Positions 47,809 through 59,119 of a stretch of DNA of 64,000 bases are shown here, one piece after another. Origin of the DNA: Polytrichum commune (Eukaryota; Streptophyta; Polytrichopsida; Polytrichales; Polytrichaceae); assembly GCA_950295325.1 (NCBI GenBank), contig OX485803.1, positions 61,707,554-61,771,553 on the forward strand. The letters are read 5' to 3'. The notes under the pieces were generated by a model. That model worked only from the letters and a program-made list of their open reading frames with translations. It did no database searches and was not told where the DNA came from. The translations under genes were made by a program, and so were the position numbers. How positions within the stretch are numbered: position 1 is the stretch's first letter; every line of letters begins with the position of its first letter.

Positions 47809-49310
47809 GTTAGTCATAATACCATTGTAAAGCCGTCAATCCTCTTGTACACATGTACAGAAATGTTGAGTCATGTCAATACTTATTTGCAAAAGTTTTG
47901 CGGACTATTATACGGCATCAAATTTGTTAGGTATCTTAATTACTCAAGCAGCTATTCTTGTAACTGAATTAAGTCCCCAGCGCTTCCTTTGAGGAGGTGG
48001 GCCATTTGTAACAGTTTTGTAATCGGGGGTTTGAAGAGTTGCGATGTCATCTTTCCCACGCGCGGCCCTCTTTAGGTATGTGGCCATGTTCAACCATCTC
48101 CAACTTGCGCAAGTTTTTCCAGTACAAATCCTCATCCCTTTTTTCTTTAAAGATTTGCATGGTATCTATGGGCTTGTGATCCTTGTACATTTTCATTTGG
48201 ACATAACCCTCCGAAGACGTCAGACTAGATGTTATATGAAATTTCCTCCTTTAGCTAATGTCAACCTGTTTCTGATTTTCGATAAGTGGAAGTTCAACCA
48301 TAGTAACCAAAATTGCTCAAAGATATGTAAGTAATTTGGTACTCCTTATGCCTACTCAGCTTCAGGTATTACCTCAACTCAGCTGAATCGTGTGATCAAT
48401 AGTGCCAGGTGTAGTTACAGTATGGTACCAAGAAACATACTAAGATAATTTCATTGAAAGACGATGAAGACATCTACCTTGAAAACAGACTGTAGAGCAT
48501 CATATCAGGAGTTCAGATTTACAGATTTCTATTACAGGGAGGCTCTTGCTCATGTGTCAAATTTCTGTGAGTAATCCAGACTGGTTGTACAAGGGACATG
48601 ATGTTGTCGATGGACTCCTGCCAGTTTATGGGTTCTGAACTTTGGTTACACATTTCAAAATGTGCAAATCATGGGATAGGTACCAAACTTTGCTGTTATC
48701 GATGGAGAAAGTGATGCCTAGTTCCCAGAGGTTTGAGTTAAGTGCACCTCTGTTATCCCTAGTCGTCTTGATCGGAGCTCCTCAACCTGCAAGAGCGGCG
48801 ATGTACTCACCTACTCTAGGATACCTGAAAATAGTACACCTGACTCTCTGTCTGATTCCTTCTTGTGATTCCCACCCTCAGCCCTCCAAGTGGACGCTCG
48901 AATGTACATAAATGTAAGGCATTCTGGTACAGTTGAGTGTGTTCTGTGTAGGTCACAGCTCTCATAAGTTCTGTGCAAGGACATGGAAATATCATGGGTG
49001 GCCTGCAGGGTGGGCTCTCAACACAGGTACATGCTGCAGTTTTTCCATTTTTTACTTGATCAAGATTATGCCAAATTCTTATACAAAAGCTACCGTATAC
49101 TTTTCATAAAGATAGGATTGTATGTAAGGTGTTTCATTGGGAAGTGACATCAACGCCACTTGAAGCATAAATTCTACACACGACCAGAGTTTCTGTGGCT
49201 TAGTGTTCCTTCTGAAGAATCAGAAGAGTGTGCTTAGAAGACCGGGCAAGTAGATGACTCCCAGGGGATTCTGTAATTCCAAAACAAAATCGACAACCTT
49301 GGATCCCTGA
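47809..49310. other. No recognised gene, probably 3' flank
   Basis: Low-repeat sequence with only short accidental frames. It may include the 3' untranslated region of the exon ending at 47808. Confidence 0.4.
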
Positions 49311-49329
49311 TCATAACTGGTTGCTCAAG

Positions 49330-49942
49330 TGAAGAACACTTCCAGCAACTCCCTTTGTGCTTTTGTATCCACGTAAAGAGCAGTTCACCCATAACCTCCA
49401 GTTTTCTTTTCCTATCCTAGACTGGTTATGTCCCACAAATGGCTCAAGTAGGTGTCTCGATGCTATTGCCAACTCGTCAAATGAAAAGCACTTCCAACAA
49501 CTCTCATGTAATTTTTCATCCACACATAACCAATCACTCATCTAAGAGCAAAAAGGGTTATCAAACTTGTCACCTTTTATCGTCCATTATCATCCATAAT
49601 TCGCAGATTATGTCCTCAAGTAGGTGGATGACTTGCCACTCCCACATCTCACCATCCACTCTTTTCTCGCTAGGTATCTAATCCGCAGATCATTTCACCT
49701 TCAACCTCTAGGTTCTCTCCATCCTCAGGATCATGTCTGGGTCAATTGTGCCCCCACTAACAACTTGCGTAGGTACGGTAGATGCCTCATTGCTATCACA
49801 ACTCTTCCAGTGACGAGCACTTTCAGCAGCTCCCATGTGCTTTTCTATCCACGCCATGGAGCATTTCAACCATAACCTCCAGCTTTCTGACTCTGAGTGG
49901 GCCATGAGCAAACCGGTTATGCCCCATAAATGGCTTGAATAT
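49330..49942. repeat. Three diverged direct repeats, non-coding
   Basis: Units start near 49337, 49484 and 49810. The shared order is CACTTCCAGCA.CTCCC.TGTGCTTTT.TATCCACG, ACCCATAACCTCCAG.TTTCT, GGTTATG.CCCA.AAATGGCT. The second unit is partial. The last is about 470 bp from the first. They are substantially diverged. Confidence 0.75.
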
Positions 49943-50552
49943 ACATAGCAGAGAGGAGATGATGCATTTTACCTGTATCCTCTTCTTTGTAAAATGTTCA
50001 TGCACTTCATCCTTCCAAAAGACTCAAGAGGGGTTTTATCGTTTCTTTGTTTCGTACAGGTGAAGTATACAACCCCTTTTCCAATCTATCGGTCGGCGGG
50101 AAAGTACATTGGTAATCGACACTAATTACACCAGCCAGATTACGAAATAAACCCACTTAAGTGCTTATGAGAAATTGAGCTGCAGGGCTTGATTTCAGAC
50201 TGTTAGTCTTGCTTTGGTTGGACAGTGATTGGTGTCTCAAATTCTGAAGTGGACGATCGAGTTTGTTCTTTCTTTCCTTCATTCTCGAGGTAGATTCTGA
50301 GCCGAGTGAAGGTCATGTTGTTGATTTGCTAATTCATGTTCGCTTTCTGCGAGGTACTAGACCTAATAAGATATATATATATATATATGTATGCCAAACA
50401 CAAACTCTGAACCTGAAACCTTTCTGTATCATGGAACATTGAAGCCCCCAAATGTAGGACAGTGGTACATATTCCCGGTTTAGTGTTGGTTTCAGGTATG
50501 CTACCTTGTGAGTGTTTATCAAAAGGTAAGTCAATTTTAACAGTTAGGAGTA

Positions 50553-51100
50553 CAGTAATCTCCCACGTAAGTATGCACCCGTTTAAGTACGCATCACGGT
50601 TAAGTTCGCAATTTTTTTGACAAAAATTAGGGTTCATACTTTGTTGTTTGAACATGTCATGCAGAATCATTTGTCGCAAATGCATGATTTTTTTATGCTT
50701 GACATTCAATGTCACTTTGCTAACGTTTCGATGAAACATCTCAAATGATCGTCGCAAATCATCATACATTTGTCCAGCTTCCATTTGAACATCAAAACAA
50801 AGCAGTTGGTCATCGATGTCGAGGACAGTGTTGTGTAGAGCTTCAAAGCCTTTGAAGTCGGTAGCACTTTTAGATTCATAAATGTTTTGAGAGGCTGGAT
50901 TTCGTCATCGATAAGTGGTTCTTCTTCAATATGCATCATTTCTAGAACTTCACCAACGTTCTCCAACATAACAACACAATATTTTAAAACCGCTCATTTC
51001 TTCTGGTTCGATGGAAATTTACAAAGTTGGCACCTACCAACTAAGTGCGCGCGCACCAACAACTCCAATTCAAAGTGCGTACTTAAGTGGGAGATTGGAG
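50553..51100 (-). mobile_element. pogo/Tigger-type derivative with transposase C-terminal remnants
   Basis: The left end CAGTAATCTCCCACGTAAGTATGC follows TA (50551-50552). The right end is an imperfect inverse (CTCCAATCTCCCACTTAAGTACGC on the minus strand), ending near 51100. CAGT...CTCC-type ends, a TA target and GTAAGTACGCA-like subterminal repeats fit the pogo group. Minus-strand frames 50329-50784 and 50712-50969 contain an acidic EEEPLIDDEIQPL segment and a following helical region like the C-terminus of CENP-B/Tigger-type transposases. The DDE core is absent, so this is an internally deleted copy. Confidence 0.65.
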
Positions 51101-54100
51101 ATGGATCTAGATGAATGCATATTTAAATGCCTAAAATCAACACATCTTAAATTCTAACATGCACCTACATCCCACCAATTAGTGTTGAGTGTATATTCTT
51201 GAAGTTCAGCATTATGTGCTCCCTCATATACATAACAACCTAGTTGCTTGGGTCTCACTACATTGAAGGTGGCAAAACATAAGGTCACATCAATTTCATG
51301 TTGTGCTTGTTAAGCATTGCACATGGGAAGGCTTTTTTGGTGGGGCTACATGTTCAATTGAGGGGGAATGTCGTAGAGGGTCCACTCAATGTTAGAATTA
51401 GGTGTCACGTGCGTGCATGATCATGAAATTAATACCCCTAATATACAAGTTTTTCCCCCTCCTAAAAAGTATATAAATATCCATTTATGTAGTTGGGAAA
51501 TCACCTCAAATACATATACAAATGAAAACTAAATAAATCATTTAGACCCCAATCATATGGTATGTATGCGTCAAAAACATCATGAGGAAAACGTGACTAA
51601 ATTATTCTTAGCAAGACATGTTTAGTTATCGTTGATGAAATTATTGAAAAATATAATAATTTATCTTTATTCTTAAAAACTAAAAAAAACTACCAGTTAT
51701 CATCATTTTCCTCCACCCTAAAGGTCCCAGTGGTGGACTCTTCATTGGAAACCTAAATGATCTACATGAGTCACAATGAAATTAGACCCCCTGTATACAA
51801 GAAGTTTATACATAAAAACAATTGTATATGTTTTAATGGCACGCTAGAAAATGGACTCGTGTATTTATACTAGACTTTTCAATTAAATATGATAAATGCC
51901 TCCACTACATATACAAAATTAAAAAATATGAATTAAATATGTCTTTTTACTAATAAAATCCACCTTCACTTTCCAATGAGAAAACTTTTATTTTTTTATT
52001 TTTTTATTTTTATCATAGTTTGTAACTCAACAACTACGTCAAACAAACAAAGACAAGAGCATAATAACTTAGTCACAATCCAAAGAGCAAATCTCAACGT
52101 AGCCCCTGAGCGCTACAAGAGCCTCAAGTTTGTAAATCCTAGAACCCAAATGCAAACCCTAACAAGATTGTACAAGGTAGTCATTGAGGACTATCACCAT
52201 ATGACAAACAATGAATGAAAACGTGAATTGGATGAAACTAACACATACATTGTCAAATTTTCTCTAAACCCTTGGAGCGATCACACCCCCTTACGTTTTG
52301 TAACCACATGCAATAATTAGGTATTTAATGGGGGGGCATTTATGCACCTCTCAATATTTTCCCCCTCCCTATTTGTAAATGAACATATACTTTAATGTAT
52401 TTTTTAGCACCCTATATTAATTTGTAATTGTTTAGAGAGGCTCGTTTTTGGCATAATTGTTTTTTATATAAATCATACAAGTACCAAATAGTGGACGGAA
52501 TACTATAGCATTGCAAAACCAACTTTGTGAGCAACAAACATTCCATACTGTTCAAATTGTCATTCATTTGGTTTCAATTAATAACACCAATCCTAAATCA
52601 TTCAAAGTACCATCCAAAACACAACCAATGGCACTTGGATACTAGTTAAAGGGTTACCAATAAACATGGAGATAACAAATATATAAAATAAAATAGAAAA
52701 GATGTAACCACGGATAGAACAAAACAAGAAATACAATCAGTTGTGACAATACATGAAATTTTGCACAATTACCTACTTCAAGAAAAGAAAAAGATTGCAT
52801 TCAAATACAAGAAAGCTAAATACAATAAAATACAATAAAATTATTTTAATGTTGTTCACAAACACATTCAACTATAGTCCCATTCAAACCTTGTAACAAA
52901 TATTTACAATGTGAAGGATTAGGATAAAACTATGCACCCTCCAAATTATCAAGATACTAGAATTCAAACTTTAAAACCTTCTTTTCTTTAAGGCGCACTC
53001 TTATGTGAGCTAAAGATTCTACATCCTCCCCCTTAATAGTTCCAATGTACTTTGGAGATGCTCCTTCATCAATGAGTATATAGACTTTAATCTTCTTCAT
53101 TCCCATGCCAAACTATAACCTTAAATTCAGACCTTGCAAGACCATACCCAAAATCCCAAAAACAACTCGCAATCACAAAACCAACAAAGAAGAGACAAAC
53201 CATGAAAGCTAAACCCTAAACCAAATACACGCTGAAAACATCATAAAGGAAGTGATCACTCTGCACCATCACTCTGCATGAAGCAAACCCTAGAAAATGC
53301 TCAGAATATGCATGAGCTTGACGATCGAGAATGGAGGTTGTGACAAAACCAAAACCGATCATAAGAAGTGATTGAGGGTGACAGTGGAGGATGTCAAGTT
53401 CTAAGCAACCAACAAGGTCCCATATGTTTAGCGTCATTGTAAAACCCAACGGTCGCTAAGGAGCTCCGGCACATTCTTTCCCCCAAAAAAGTCCCTCGAC
53501 ATTTCCCTCCATACTAACATGCTTGATTCAAATCTGGACAAAAATTACACACTTTTTCATTCAAGTATTCAAACCCATAATTATTCTATTGATCCAACTA
53601 CACATTTTTAGGGGGATCCTATGTCTATGCCCCCTATTTTTTTCTACTAATTACTAAAATGGATCAATTATCCACCACCCTATTTTTCATATAATCATGT
53701 AGGGGACATATTTCCAATGCTATGGTAGATCTAACGATATCACAAATTTTTCCCTAAACGAATTAAATTGACCTTATTTTTTTATCTCACGTGGTTTTCT
53801 AAAATTATGATAGTCACCTCCCCAAGTCTAAACCTTTGAGCCCCTTTTGCACATCTATCTTTACTTCAAAAGTACATTTTACCCTTTCTAAATGTACAAT
53901 CTAGAGAAAATAACACCTCTCTCTTATGTATATTATGTACGTTAATGTCTCAAATAATACCCCCTCTCATACACACCCCAAGCTATAGGTAATCATAAAT
54001 TTCAAAATTCTGCAATAATTTGTATCATGTTTTATTTATAAAAAGCATGGATTTAATTTTTCCCCTCGTGGTATTGGAGTGGAGTTACTTGTTTGATAAT

Positions 54101-54780
54101 GTTTGTCATGTAAGGAAACCCCAAAGAAACACAACAAAATGATAAAATATTCGAACCATTTGAAGATGACATGACTGTGCGGCTCTAGGACATGTGCACA
54201 ATGATAATAAGAGGAAAAACTAGCTAAACACGCTTTTTAACTCTCTTAAACCTCATTTTTCTTGTTTCATACACAACAAACCAGAGTTCATCCATTACAA
54301 ATTAAACTTCATCCATTGTGAACCAAATCTCATCTATAGCGATTAAAATTCATTTATGTTTCCAATGAACCCCTACTATTCTAAATATAACCTAACTTAC
54401 CCTCTAAATGTAATTGTCCTACAAAAATCCAATCATTTTGATTTTTGATAGGTTGCTATACCAATAAATAATTAATTAATTAAAAATAACACAATTTATA
54501 GCACCACATGCTACATACAAATTACTTATGGATATATAATGGAGCCTAATATATATCTAAACAAAACACAAAATTTTTACCTTACAAATATATTCTACCC
54601 TATATTTTCTCGTACATGCATACGATATATATGGCTTTGATGTATACATGCATCGAGGGCAAGGAGCCTAAATACATCACCCCTATCGTTGTTAAAAACT
54701 AAGCTACCATCTCCCCAACCATTTTATCCTCAATGAGAAGCTCTTTTGTTGATGACAGGTGAAAGGACGACTCCAATACC
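51101..54780. other. A/T-rich, no recognisable gene
   Basis: Only short frames on either strand, and frequent A/T runs. No terminal repeats or coding motifs were found in 3.7 kb. Confidence 0.5.
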
Positions 54781-54789
54781 TTCAGGTGT

Positions 54790-55700
54790 TAGAGCGCAAG
54801 GAATTGCCCAACATACGTGCCTGACATTGTTCCATTCATCATGCTTTGCAAGGTGTTTCCGAATAAACAGATTCATGACTCCTATCATTGGTTAGGCATT
54901 GTGCATGATGTCACCAGATTCTACAATGCTTGCAAGGTGTGGATGGCAAAAGAAATAGTATCGCCACAATGCCAACATACAACCAATGAAGCCCATCCCA
55001 GTCTTTGAGCCCTTTTCCACTGTTGGCATGGATGTGTTGGGTCCACTCCTACCCACCATCAATGGACACAAATACATAGTCATTGCCATCGCCTACATTA
55101 CAAAATGGGTGGGGTTTGCAATCCCTGGGTCTCTGAGATGCAATGGCTTGACAAAGAGGTTTAATCGCACATTGTGTACACAACTCGAGACGAACAAAAG
55201 AGGGGGCACAAACTACTTCATGGAATCCTCTTTGCCATCGGACCAACTTGCATTCAAGCACCAACCAAAGCCCGCCTCCTAAAGGAGACAAAACACCTTA
55301 TGTTGCATCATGGAATATTGTGATGAGCACAAGGCCAACAGGCTCACATTCATGCCAGTACCTTGATATGGGCATATTTTTTCTTTTCTTTCTTTCTTTC
55401 TTTCTTTTCTTTAAGCACCAACTATTCGCCGTTCAAGTTGCTTTATAGTCATAAGCCTTCTCTACCCCTTTACGTCGATCCCCTCGGACGCTAGGTGTAT
55501 AAACTTATGTCTTTAGATGTGTTTGTTGCTCTAGGTGATCTTGTGGCATTACCACAAAGAGGGGAAAAACAAAAAAACAAAAGGTCAAATTCATAGCCCA
55601 CTATGTTGGGCCCTATGTCATCACCAAAGTTCATCGAGTTTTTGTTATCTCAAGTTTTTTTTATGCCAGTCAAGTCCTCCCCTCACCAACAGCTGAATGT
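54790..55700 (+). pseudogene. Ty3/gypsy-type integrase relic
   Basis: A zinc-finger-like stretch (YHWLGIVHDVTRFYNACKVW, 54877-54940) is followed in another frame by the integrase core start PFSTVGMDVLGPL..INGHKYIVIAIAYITKW (from 54986). CNGLTKRFNRTLCTQL (about 55139-55190) comes from the later conserved NG.(T/A)ER.N..L block. HYVGPYVITKVHRVFVI (about 55600-55650) resembles the post-core barrel of gypsy integrases. The core is missing a large middle part, with several frame changes and stops. Neither reverse transcriptase nor LTRs were found. The order and motifs support a gypsy pol 3' fragment. Confidence 0.75.
55381..55414. repeat. (CTTT)n-type microsatellite
   Basis: TTTCTTTTCTTTCTTTCTTTC-type run directly visible within the integrase relic. 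Confidence 0.9.
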
Positions 55701-55837
55701 GTTGGAACATTCTTTTATTAAAGGGGGGGGGGGTAATGCTAAATATAAGAAGGCACTAAGTTATGGCATGGGCCAATGGGAAGACATGCCTACTTGTAAT
55801 CTTGGGGCTTAAACGATCGCCTTCCGTAAGTATATAA

Positions 55838-56765
55838 GGGCCAGTTTAAACCATGGACCATGAAGTCGGACCATGGAAGATGGCCTTTTCCCATGGTCCA
55901 ACTTCCATGGTTCGATTTTTTTTAAAGTCAATTTACAAAGTCTTTGGGCCCCTCACTAAGGTAGAAATACCATAAACCGTGAAAATAAGGTGAGTTGCAT
56001 TGAAGAGATGGTCTTAAACTCATGAGATGATAGTCCAAGATAGAAGAGAAGGATTCATGAAGAATGCAGGTTGTTTCACATTTTTATTCCCTTAAAAAAA
56101 TATTATAAATTATAAATATAAAATCTACTATTTTTCAAAGTGGAAAGTTTGTCAAAACCCCTCCTCGTTCACTAGATTCTCCTTAAACCGAACACAGTAA
56201 TGCTCATTTCCACACAGTTGATCACCTAAACCGGTTAACTCATGAGTACATTAAATTATGATTGATGATAGTCAAACATAAATAAATTTGGCTAAACTAG
56301 TTGTACACAAATATCAAGCTGCCAGCCTTGCAATTATCGGTTTCAGAAATGGCACTTCACTATTCTGACGAAAGTCTATTGCACAGGTATAGGGTAGTTC
56401 ACGGTTTATGGTATTTCTACCTTAGGTGTAAACCAAATGTGAACCAAGAGGATTGACCATGCACCCAAAAGTGAATGTGTTGGATAATTATATATATATA
56501 TATAATAACATCATTTCTCTACCATGGGCCCTTGCCTTTTTCTACAAGAGCGCCTCTTTTACCTCTCCCACCGCAAAACCCGTTGGACCATGTCAATAGA
56601 TAATGTAGGCCTTAAAACATGTCTTTTGAGAACCTTGAACTCCATGGTCCCTCTGACATTTTTTCCTTGATGGAAACCGAAGCCGTCCCAGGACGAATTC
56701 AACAACCAATCATAAACTTTACAGGGCCTTGAGACGACTTCATGGTCCATGGTGTAAACAACCCC
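55838..56765. mobile_element. PIF/Harbinger-like element with a nested MITE
   Basis: The left end GGGCCAGTTTAAACCATGG and the inverted right end (CCATGGTGTAAACAACCCC) are flanked by TAA on both sides (55835-55837 and 56766-56768). It is homologous to 19430-20555. Without the nested MITE (55959-56422) it would be about 460 bp. It includes a short (TA)n run at about 56488-56506. Confidence 0.88.
55959..56422 (+). mobile_element. AGGTAGAAAT-ended MITE, copy 4 (464 bp)
   Basis: The ends are AGGTAGAAATACCATAAACC and the inverse, flanked by TA (55957-55958 and 56423-56424). The host element's paralogue reads CTCGCTAGGTG (about 19557-19567) where this copy reads CTCACTA[MITE]TAGGTG, giving the unoccupied site. 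It is the most diverged copy, with A/T-rich inserts near 56100. Confidence 0.93.
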
Positions 56766-57092
56766 TAAACATATTGGACTTCGTCATGGGAGGAGGTTGG
56801 GGAGCTAGCTTACCCTCACATGTTCTCATCCATCCACCACTCACAAGTGTTTGTCATCCAAAGTTATCATCTCCCATGGTTCACACCCCATTGCACCCGT
56901 TGGAGGCCGACACCTAGCCCTAAGTCTTCATGACAAAGAGGGTCATGCGGCCTACAAGTAGAGAGCCCCAAACACACGTGTCAACAAGCCATTGGAGGCC
57001 TCTAGTTGTTAGCATGTGGACGTATCTTTAGTATCACATCCGGATGTTGCGGCTCCATCTTCTGAAAGGATATTTTTGTGCAGAGATGGGTA

Positions 57093-57574
57093 CACTCTAA
57101 ACTCCATAATATCAACCCCCATAATGTCACACACTCTCTAATATCCTGAAACCCTAGGGAATGGATGTTCGTAGTTCAAATCTCACTCCTTATTGTCACA
57201 TTTCTCTCCTTTATATCACAAAATTTTATCATTGATGTAAACCACCCAAGAAGAAGTTAACCCACATCCTCACATTGCGCCATGTGTCAACATGTGAAGT
57301 GTCACCTTCTTATTGTTTTTCTTCTTATGCCACTTGTTGAATGTTGGTGCATGGGTCTGCCACATCGCCCGGGAAGGCCAAGTGGAGTGGACCACACTAA
57401 AATACGTGACAGGAGAACGAATTCAAATTCTCCTCACAGCTCCTTTGTGTTATTCCATAATGTCACATGCTACACTAGTTCTATAGTATCATGCATCCAC
57501 GTTAACACTACAAAACTCCGTAATATCACGTGTACTTTGGTTGTCATAGGTGTGATACTACAGAGTTTAGAGTG
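57093..57574. mobile_element. TA-target MITE with CACTCTAAACTC ends, 482 bp
   Basis: CACTCTAAACTCCATAATATCA at the left, the inverse of CACTCTAAACTCTGTAGTATCACA at the right, and TA on both sides (57091-57092 and 57575-57576). TAAT(A/G)TCACA-like motifs recur inside as subterminal repeats. It is non-coding; the 124-codon frame at 57282-57656 runs out of the element and is judged accidental. Confidence 0.8.
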
Positions 57575-58052
57575 TACTAAGTCTAATGTCATTTTTATTT
57601 TATTTTATCGGTTGAGCAAGTTTGAAATTGTGTGCCTAGGTCATTGTTGTTCATGAATTGAACATTTGGAATTAGAGAAAAGTAAGTACATACATTACCA
57701 TGCATAAAAGGCATTTTCATTCTGGCTCAAAGTGAACACTATATTACAAACTTGTCTTTTGTACATGATAACCTAATATCATGTCTGGTTAGGTTATAAA
57801 CAACAAACCCTACAATTATTTGTGGTGTAATATGAAATTCCCATAGGATTTGAACTTGGCCTTTGAATTAGTGTTTGGAGGTTTTCCTTCATTCCAGACT
57901 CATATTCACTTTAAGTGTCATGATATTTAAGTGACATCTGAGACAAAATTAGTTTGAATTTACTAAGTACTTGGCACACTCAACTTTCTTTCCTTAAAAG
58001 TGAGGACCTTGATTCTTGGAGATTTGAATCCTTGAGCTCACAAGACTTAATA

Positions 58053-58721
58053 ATGTTATGCAATAACCCTAACCTAATCAATTACCCTCCACCCAATCAA
58101 CTAAGAAATATAACATCCCCCCCACAACAACATACCCACCCAAAACAAAAACCACCACGGCCCCACCCAATATACTACCCTCACATAAGATATAGTCCCC
58201 ACTTAAAGCACAATCTCCATCCAAGAAACAAGCTACATCCAAATTATAAAGTCCACCTAAAACATAAACTTCATCCAAAAACCAAATTATCCCCAAACCA
58301 CAAACACCCCCAACTTCGCTCACAATACATACCTCATCCAAAACATAGACTCCATCTAAGACACATCTCCCATCCAAATAATAAACTTCATCCGAAATAT
58401 AGAATACACTCAAAAGTTAAACTCTACTTAAAATACAAAGTGCATCCACAACAATGCCCAAAACATAATACCCACCCAAAGCAAGAAAACCAACCTAACC
58501 TAGAGCCCCATCCACTATCTAAAATACATCCCAACCTAAGCTCAAAAAGCACACCATACCCTAGCTCCAAACCCAACCTCCACTTGAAAAACAAACTATG
58601 TCAAAACTACGAAATGACCTTGACCTACCATCTTCACCACAAACCAAACCCTATCACAACCAAATGGAAACCAAGCACAACTACAAAACACATACTCCAA
58701 GACAACTCCCATACACACCTA
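58053..58721 (+). CDS. LINE N-terminal (ORF1-like) region with LHPKxK hexapeptide repeats
   Basis: The first ATG in the frame is at 58053; codons upstream lack the element's A/C bias. The protein is dominated by six-residue units of the type LHPxxK (LHPRNK, LHPNYK, VHLKHK, LHPKTK at about 58213-58290, again at about 58330-58450), then more loosely spaced His/Pro/Lys. It is strongly basic, so nucleic-acid binding is a reasonable inference. No RRM or zinc knuckle is seen. The frame enters the MITE and would end at 58778. Without the MITE and one TAA copy it continues in frame, with no stop, for about 88 codons to the ATG at 59383. It is therefore probably the N-terminus of the same polyprotein, about 311 residues ahead of that ATG. 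Confidence 0.65.
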
Positions 58722-58722
58722 A

Positions 58723-59116
58723 GAGCATCCTCAGTCGGTCTAGGTAAAGCTCACTGCAAACCAAAACCTATCTTCTGACTGACCTAAAATTAGAAACTGA
58801 ATTTACCATCATTAGAAGCACACCTAAATAAACGTGAGATATTTCTCAAGAAAAAAGAATTGTAAAAATTTGACGTAGGTGAAATCCCTCATTGAAAACA
58901 CCACATTTTCAAAATTTAGAGGGAGTGCACCAAATCTTGCTTAAAAATGGAAAGATCCTCCCACACTCCCTCCAAATTTTTGACATTTAGAGGGAGTGTG
59001 GGAGGATCTGTCCATTTTAAGCAAGATTTGGTGCACTCCCTCTAAATTTTGAGCAATTTTAAGCAAGATAGGTCTTGGTTTGCAGTGAGCTTTACCTAGA
59101 CCGACTGAGGATGCTC
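58723..59116. mobile_element. Foldback MITE (394 bp) inserted in the LINE
   Basis: Terminal inverted repeats of about 50 bp: GAGCATCCTCAGTCGGTCTA at 58723 and the inverse ending at 59116. TAA flanks both sides (58720-58722 and 59117-59119), as for PIF/Tourist elements. Inside, a second inverted pair (about 58911-58977 and 58985-59050, sharing AGGGAGTGCACCAAATCTTG) makes a long hairpin. Because the LINE frame is continuous across it, the LINE was there first. Confidence 0.92.
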
Positions 59117-59119
59117 TAA

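Noticed and set aside
57282-57656. 124-codon plus-strand frame
   Set aside because: It begins inside the TA-target MITE, runs out past its right end and has no motif.
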